Positions 52,167 through 56,510 of a DNA stretch of 56,510 nt are shown here, one piece after another. The DNA lies in assembly GCA_029880325.1 (NCBI GenBank), contig JAOUOP010000051.1, positions 1-56,510 of the forward strand. Direction: 5' to 3'. Each line of letters starts with the position of its first letter. The first letter of the stretch is position 1. Below the pieces are notes generated by a model, which saw only the letters and a list, made by a program, of their open reading frames with translations, did not search any database and had not been told where the DNA came from. This DNA comes from Myxococcales bacterium (lineage in GTDB: Bacteria; Myxococcota_A; Polyangia; Polyangiales; JAFGIB01). The position numbers and the translations under genes are program-made.

Positions 52167-52463
52167 ATGGAGGTCCGGTTCGAGGACGCGGCCCTAGACC
52201 AGCTCGAAACGGATGCGCGTTTCGACGCTGGACTCCCTGCGCCCGTCGTGAGGGCGTTTCGGAAGGTGATGCAGGTAATCCGGGCCGCTCCAGATGAAAG
52301 GACGTTCTATCAGATGAAATCGCTTCGCTTCGAGAAGTTGAAAGGTGCCCGAAGCGGAAGCCATTCCATGCGGTTGAACAAGCAGTGGCGTTTGATCGTG
52401 CGATTCGAAGGCGAGGCCCCCGGAAAGGTCGTGTGCGTCGTTGCAGTCGAGGACTACCACTGA
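52167..52463 (+). CDS. higB: HigB/RelE-superfamily toxin
   Basis: A 98-residue protein from ATG 52167. FEDAALDQLETDARFDAGLP, then VRAFRKVMQVIRAAPDERTF, LRFEKLKGARSGSHSMRLNK and QWRLIVRFEG show the HigB/RelE order of helices and strands; SMRLNKQWRLIVRF carries the basic and aromatic residues of the RNA cleavage site. It would cut mRNA on the ribosome. The toxin-before-antitoxin order is typical for higBA. The antitoxin begins 13 bp downstream. Confidence 0.9.
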   Translation: MEVRFEDAALDQLETDARFDAGLPAPVVRAFRKVMQVIRAAPDERTFYQMKSLRFEKLKGARSGSHSMRLNKQWRLIVRFEGEAPGKVVCVVAVEDYH

Positions 52464-52476
52464 AGCGGAGGTCAGA

Positions 52477-53607
52477 ATGAATGCGCGTGTTCCAGCAGAA
52501 GTATTTCCGCCCGGGGAGTTCGTCCGCGACGAGCTGGAGGCCCGTGGGTGGAGCCAAGTCGATCTTGCGCAGATTCTGGGGCGGTCGCCGCGGCTCGTAA
52601 GCGAGATCATCTCCGGCAAGCGGCAGGTAACGCCGCAGACCGCCAGCGGGTTGGCGGCGGCGTTTGGGACCGACCCTCAGTTTTGGTTGAATCTGGAGAG
52701 TGCCTACCAGTTGTCTAAGGTCGAGGTCGGAGACAACACCGTGGCGCGTCGCGCCCGTCTGTACTCCAAGTTGCCAATGAAGGAACTGCTACGACGGAAC
52801 TGGATCGAGCCTACCGAGAATATTGACGTGCTTGAGAAGCGGGTCCAGGATTTCCTTGAGGCAGATTCCCTTGATGGCGATGGGGCGTTCGCGCACGCAG
52901 CGAAGGGAACCGCGACTGAGTCGATGCCTCCAGCGCAGCTCGCTTGGCTGTGCCGAGTAAGGCAGATCGCCAGGCGGCTGGTAGTGCCGAAGTACAAGGC
53001 GTCGGCACTGCGCGCCGCGCTTCCGAAGCTGCGACAGTTACTAGGTTCTCCAGAAGACGTGTCCAAGGTTCCGCGCGTGCTGCAGGAGTGCGGCGTTCGC
53101 TTCGTCGTGGTCGAAAGTCTCCCGGGATCCAAAATCGATGGCGCGTGCTTCTGGCTTAGCGCAAGCCAGCCCGTTGTCGGAATGTCACTGAGATTCGATC
53201 GGATCGATAACTTTTGGTTTGTTTTGCGGCACGAGATCGAACACGTGCTCCTTGGTCATGGCGCTGAACAGCCGATGGTGGATTCTGATCTGGGAGCGGA
53301 AAGCGGCGGCACTGTGGGCGAGGAAGCTACAGAAGAGGAACGGCTGGCGAACACGGCTGCTGCGGATTTCTGCGTTCCGGCAAAAAAGATGGATTCGTGG
53401 GTGGCTCGAAAGGACCCCTACTTCTCCGAGAAAGACCTGCTGGGGTTTGCAAGGGTACAGAGCGTTCACCCTGGTCTGGTGGCGGGGCAACTGCGACAGC
53501 GAACCAAGCGCTACAACCTGTTTAGCAAGTATCTGGCCAAGATTAGGGAGTATTTGGTGGCAACTGCGGTGGTAGACGGATGGGGCGAACAACACCCGGC
53601 TACATGA
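52477..53607 (+). CDS. higA: HigA antitoxin fused to an ImmA/IrrE-type metallopeptidase
   Basis: A 376-residue protein from ATG 52477 (MNARVPAEVFPPGEFVRDEL). Residues 1-90 are a HigA helix-turn-helix (GWSQVDLAQILGRSPRLVSE, IISGKRQVTPQTASGLAAAF). The C-terminal two-thirds is an ImmA/IrrE domain with FWFVLRHEIEHVLLGHG, the HExxH zinc site, near residue 250, and ANTAAADFCVPAKKM downstream. The HTH represses the operon and neutralises HigB; the peptidase may cleave a repressor or the antitoxin itself. Its stop overlaps the start of the third gene by four bases. Confidence 0.9.
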   Translation: MNARVPAEVFPPGEFVRDELEARGWSQVDLAQILGRSPRLVSEIISGKRQVTPQTASGLAAAFGTDPQFWLNLESAYQLSKVEVGDNTVARRARLYSKLPMKELLRRNWIEPTENIDVLEKRVQDFLEADSLDGDGAFAHAAKGTATESMPPAQLAWLCRVRQIARRLVVPKYKASALRAALPKLRQLLGSPEDVSKVPRVLQECGVRFVVVESLPGSKIDGACFWLSASQPVVGMSLRFDRIDNFWFVLRHEIEHVLLGHGAEQPMVDSDLGAESGGTVGEEATEEERLANTAAADFCVPAKKMDSWVARKDPYFSEKDLLGFARVQSVHPGLVAGQLRQRTKRYNLFSKYLAKIREYLVATAVVDGWGEQHPAT

Positions 53608-54107
53608 GTTTGGAGACAGGGATGATCAAGTACAATAAGCGCTTGCAGATGCTTTGGCATGAGTATCAGGTAATGCTCGGTGAGCCCGGGACGCCCAAGG
53701 GCATGGTCGAGTGGGCTGTTGCCGAAGGTAAGCTCGACTTGCCCGATCTTGATCCCCACTCGGCTCTGGTTCGCGACGTGCGCCACGCTCTGCGTACCGA
53801 AACACGCACGGACGAAAACGGGCGTGAATACAGGGCAAATGCGGCGGTGACCTTCACCAATGATGGTGGTGTTCAGGAGTCGCTCTGGGGAGATGTCGAT
53901 TCGCCAGGTACGCCCCACGAGTTCATGGTGGAGCACTTCGGGCAGCGCCGGAAGCAGATTGTGGACGACTGCGCGAAGTTAAAGGCCGATGTCGACCACT
54001 ACAACGCAGTCCACCGCGACCGGGATCCGGTTCAGCTCATTTTGGATTTCACGGACGACGTGGCCGAACGCGAGGCCATGCGTGAGATCGACAGCGCTGC
54101 TGAGTAG
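53604..54107 (+). CDS. Third gene of the higBA operon, unknown
   Basis: A 167-residue protein whose ATG overlaps the higA stop (ATGA). It is soluble, with aromatic helices at the start (MIKYNKRLQMLWHEYQVMLG), a middle RHALRTETRTDENGREYRAN and AAVTFTNDGG, and an acidic C-terminus. No motif is recognised. Tight coupling to higA implies a function linked to the toxin-antitoxin system or to the ImmA peptidase, perhaps as a substrate or partner. Confidence 0.6.
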   Translation: MSLETGMIKYNKRLQMLWHEYQVMLGEPGTPKGMVEWAVAEGKLDLPDLDPHSALVRDVRHALRTETRTDENGREYRANAAVTFTNDGGVQESLWGDVDSPGTPHEFMVEHFGQRRKQIVDDCAKLKADVDHYNAVHRDRDPVQLILDFTDDVAEREAMREIDSAAE

Positions 54108-54211
54108 AATCTGCCTCATCCCCCTGTGCGCTTCTTCTTCGGCAGTTTCGCGGCAGCCGTTTCAGCCCGCAGTTCCATCCGAAGCCGGTGATGGCATCAT
54201 TGCGCAAACCC

Positions 54212-54245
54212 ATTGCGCTATGAACTCATAACGCAATACTTTTTT
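54212..54245 (+). terminator. Intrinsic terminator of the higBA operon
   Basis: Stem ATTGCG/CGCAAT extended by TATGA/TCATA, followed by six T from 54240. It lies 105 bp after the third gene. Confidence 0.75.
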
Positions 54246-54410
54246 GCAACAGCTAAGTGCCCGAAATCACGTGGCCCGTCCGAGCGTTGCAAAAACGGAC
54301 GTTTGGGCAACGCTGGCAATTTTCTGCAGCTCGCTAGTTGGCGCTGGTTGGAATCGTATTCTAAGGTCCGCGCGTGAACTCTGCCGGGCGCGTTCTGCTA
54401 CACTCAGGGC

Positions 54411-55331
54411 GTGACCAGTAGTAGGCAGGGCGGGTGCGCGCGCACCCGCGGGGCGATCGGCAGTGCTCTGCTCGGTGCATGGTTGGCGTGCACTGGCTGT
54501 GGGGATGACGCGACAGGCACTGAGCCCAACGAAACAAGGAGCGGCGAACCGGGGATGGCTCGCGGTGACGGGGGTGCCAATGCTGACGGCCCGTCGACTG
54601 CGCCGGTGGGGATGGATGCGGGGAGCGAGCCCGGAACACCTGCCCCGCTGGAAGCCGGCGGCGACGTTCAGCCGGTCGGTGACCTGGCGGACCATGTCGA
54701 CGCGTCACCGCACGCGGAGCAAGACCCAGCGGATGCCGCGAGTGTGATCGCATCCGACGACCTTGGCATAGCCGACGGGCAGGACGTGTTGAGCATTGGA
54801 GATTCATGGATGGCGGCGATTCACCCGGGCCTGGTTGCGGTCAGCACGCGAGCCTACCGGACGGGTGCGGTCGATGGCGCGCGCGTGCTCGATGGGTCGA
54901 TCGCCGATCAATACGTCCAGGCACGTGCTGCGGACCCGGACATCGCGACGGTGGTCATGACAGGGGGCGGCAACGATCTATTCGGTGCCTGCACCACCAG
55001 CGAAGGTTGCGACGCGACCATCGAAATGATCCTCACAAAGTTGCAGGAGCTGTGGGCCGAGATGGCGGCCGATGACGTCCAGGACGTCGTGATGATCGAC
55101 TACAGCAGTGATGCCGGACCGGGCGACCTCGGAGCAGCCGTGGCAGCGCTTGATCAGGACGCGCGGCTCCGGGCCGCCTGCCGGGCGGCCGCCTTGCGTT
55201 GCCACGTAGTCGACACTGACGCGCTAGTGATGGGCGACCTACCCGACGGCATCCATCCCTCGATGGAGGCAGTGCAGCGCATCGCGGTCGCGGTCTTCGA
55301 GCTGATGGCGGATGAGGGCATGCGGCGCTGA
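54411..55331 (+). CDS. SGNH/GDSL-like hydrolase, predicted lipoprotein
   Basis: A 306-residue protein from GTG 54411. Signal peptide then Cys (SALLGAWLACTGCGDD) suggests a lipoprotein, followed by 90 residues of low-complexity linker. The folded domain starts near 122 with VLSIGDSWMAAIHPG, block I with the nucleophile Ser; VVMTGGGNDLFGAC is block III with the oxyanion Gly-Asn; and DGIHPSMEAV near 282 is block V with the catalytic Asp-His. This is a surface SGNH hydrolase; the substrate (acetyl or acyl ester) is unknown. The stop lies in the arm of a long hairpin. Confidence 0.8.
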   Translation: MTSSRQGGCARTRGAIGSALLGAWLACTGCGDDATGTEPNETRSGEPGMARGDGGANADGPSTAPVGMDAGSEPGTPAPLEAGGDVQPVGDLADHVDASPHAEQDPADAASVIASDDLGIADGQDVLSIGDSWMAAIHPGLVAVSTRAYRTGAVDGARVLDGSIADQYVQARAADPDIATVVMTGGGNDLFGACTTSEGCDATIEMILTKLQELWAEMAADDVQDVVMIDYSSDAGPGDLGAAVAALDQDARLRAACRAAALRCHVVDTDALVMGDLPDGIHPSMEAVQRIAVAVFELMADEGMRR

Positions 55332-55388
55332 TCACCGACCTCGGCAAAGCTGGCCCCCGCCGCTTCGCCGAGGTCGGTGATCAGCGCC
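55324..55388. terminator. 22-bp perfect hairpin after the SGNH gene
   Basis: The arms 55324-55345 and 55367-55388 are perfectly complementary (GGCGCTGATCACCGACC at the start), with a 21-base loop. The left arm includes the stop codon of the SGNH gene. There is no T run, so it may work with Rho or protect the 3' end. Confidence 0.6.
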
Positions 55389-55497
55389 GGCGGGCCGGCC
55401 GCTTCGTGCTGCACGAGGGTCGTTTGCATGGCGGCCATAGCCCTCGCTGAGCCCTGGGACGCGTGCTGCTTCCTGCCACGCGTGATACGCGGGGGGT

Positions 55498-56400
55498 GTG
55501 GTGGTCGGGAACGCGTCCTGCTTCGGTGCGACTTCGATTGCAGCTCTGCTGCTGGTGTTCCGGGTAGCGCCGCCCGCGCGCGCCAGCTGTGCCGGCCCGA
55601 CCGAAGAGGTGCTCTGGTCCTACCCCGCGGCGGGCGCGACCGAAGTGCCCACGAACACGCGCCTGTGGGTCGCCACGAGCTATCCTCGAGACCCCGCCGA
55701 GGTCCGGCTCGATGGCCAGTTGCTGCTGATCGGCCAGTGGCCGTTCGAGTACGTCGTGCCCGGTGAGCTGGCCGCCCAGACCACCTACCGGGTCGAGATT
55801 GACGTGCTGGGCAACGGGTCGCCCGAGGTGAGCTTCGAGTTCACTACGGGTTCCGGGCCGGTCGAAGCCGGCGACTTGCCGAGCTTTGCCGAGCCCATGC
55901 TCGATTGGGACGACGACCGGCAGCTCGAGGCCCCCTGCGGAGCATTGGCGGGCGAACTCGAGTGCTGGGACACGGGCGACCCGGTCCTGCTGAACTTCAA
56001 CATCGAACACGACGCCTGGGCCTGGGTGATCGAGTTTCCAAGCGAGCCGGGTGGCAACATGCCTCAGCGTTTGCTGTGGCCCGCCCAGTGCGGCCCCCCT
56101 TCCCTGCTCACGACCATAAGATCCCGCTGTTACGACCTGGTTGCGGTCGACTCCACGGGCAACGCCAGGCGCGCCGGCCCCTTCTGCCCGCCTCCATTCA
56201 TCTCGCAGGATGGCGGCCTCGGGTCCGATGCCGGACCGCGTGAGGCGACTGGCACGGGCGGCTGCAGCTGCGCTCTGGCGCAGGCACAGAACTCAACAAG
56301 ATGGCCTTTGGCTTTGCTGGGCATGGTGACGCTCCTTGCTGTGCTGCTTCGGCGACGGGGCATCGATTCGGGCGGCGTCTCCACTCGCCACGGCGACTGA
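55498..56400 (+). CDS. Secreted beta-sandwich protein with MYXO-CTERM-like tail
   Basis: A 300-residue protein starting at GTG 55498 or 55501. The signal peptide runs to about residue 30 (SIAALLLVFRVAPPARASC). An immunoglobulin-like domain follows with WSYPAAGATEVPTNTRLWV, then TTYRVEIDVLG and FEFTTGSGP, the wording of Big_5-type domains. The C-terminus reads TGGCSCALAQ, a hydrophobic helix LALLGMVTLLAVLL and RRR, matching the MYXO-CTERM layout of Cys motif, one helix and basic cluster. Such tails are probably processed and anchored at the cell surface. This gene supports a myxobacterial source. Confidence 0.75.
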   Translation: MVVGNASCFGATSIAALLLVFRVAPPARASCAGPTEEVLWSYPAAGATEVPTNTRLWVATSYPRDPAEVRLDGQLLLIGQWPFEYVVPGELAAQTTYRVEIDVLGNGSPEVSFEFTTGSGPVEAGDLPSFAEPMLDWDDDRQLEAPCGALAGELECWDTGDPVLLNFNIEHDAWAWVIEFPSEPGGNMPQRLLWPAQCGPPSLLTTIRSRCYDLVAVDSTGNARRAGPFCPPPFISQDGGLGSDAGPREATGTGGCSCALAQAQNSTRWPLALLGMVTLLAVLLRRRGIDSGGVSTRHGD

Positions 56401-56477
56401 TTTCTGCTAAGTCGATAGCAGGCACGGTGGTGGGGCCTCAAGGGGCATCGCCACGGTGTTAGGCCGGCCCCCGCTGA

Positions 56478-56499
56478 CTTCCCCCCCCCCCCCAAGGTC
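56478..56499. repeat. End-of-window direct repeat, right copy
   Basis: CTT-C13-AAGGTC, identical to 11-32, 11 bp from the window end. Confidence 0.6.
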
Positions 56500-56510
56500 G
56501 CCGCCCGGCT

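Noticed and set aside
1..56510. rRNA, tRNA or riboswitch genes
   Set aside because: None was recognised by eye; a covariance-model scan would be needed to exclude small RNAs.

Overview
The window reads as accessory DNA from a high-GC member of the Myxococcota. The best taxonomic hints are the last gene, whose C-terminus has a cysteine motif, one hydrophobic helix and an arginine cluster like the MYXO-CTERM sorting signal, a regulator resembling the TIGR02147/DUF4423 type, and many secreted or lipoprotein genes of the kind common in myxobacteria. A mobilizable plasmid, or an element derived from one, fits best: there is a ParA-type partition locus, a MOBP relaxase with TraJ-like and TraK-like partners, a candidate oriT, toxin-antitoxin genes and several layers of mobile elements. 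No type IV secretion or coupling genes are present, so it could be mobilizable but not self-transmissible from what is seen here. Both ends carry the same CTT-C13-AAGGTC string, which may be an assembly end or a repeat boundary.

Layout. 1-3.2 kb: a DUF559-like nuclease, a protein of four tandem helix-turn-helix units, a J-domain protein, and a DUF6338-like membrane protein with a small proline-rich partner. 3.4-7.5 kb: the partition region, with parA, an overlapping ribbon-helix-helix gene, two decayed copies of that gene, six arrays (44 units) of an exact 11-bp iteron, and a hipBA toxin-antitoxin pair between the first two arrays. 7.6-10.5 kb: an orphan ParD-like antitoxin, two unknown genes and a candidate replication protein. 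10.5-16.2 kb: structured non-coding DNA, mobilization genes, and a ParB-like gene. 16.3-17.0 kb: two nested IS66 remnants.

17.0-42.9 kb holds the most interesting content, a lipid or polyketide biosynthesis cluster. A GNAT plus acyl carrier protein pair on the minus strand and a second GNAT on the plus strand precede a long plus-strand operon: PKS1 (two nitronate monooxygenase/PfaD-like regions, then KS-AT-ACP-KR), PKS2 (KS-AT-DH with a C-terminal phosphopantetheinyl-transferase-like tail), an acyl carrier protein, a fatty acyl-AMP ligase, another acyl carrier protein (frameshifted at its end), a NodU/CmcH-type carbamoyltransferase and a short-chain dehydrogenase. This looks like a condensed PUFA-synthase-like iterative system whose product is then activated, loaded on carrier proteins, carbamoylated and oxidised or reduced. 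Two paralogous lipoprotein genes sit on either side of the cluster, and a GT39-like membrane glycosyltransferase, a DUF4423 regulator and a large lipoprotein lie on its right side. A 325-bp MITE-like element with a perfect 40-bp inverted repeat interrupts the left side.

42.9-48.8 kb is a transposon nest: a broken IS701-like transposase, an intact Tn3-family transposon (tnpA, res, tnpR, 38-bp ends with one mismatch, no matching target duplication), a second serine recombinase, 72-bp direct repeats and four copies of one insertion-sequence end motif. 48.8-56.4 kb carries a large two-helix membrane protein, an IS3 remnant, secreted proteins, a higB-higA(ImmA)-third-gene toxin-antitoxin operon with a clear terminator, an SGNH-type lipoprotein and the MYXO-CTERM-like protein. 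No rRNA, tRNA or CRISPR array was recognised.
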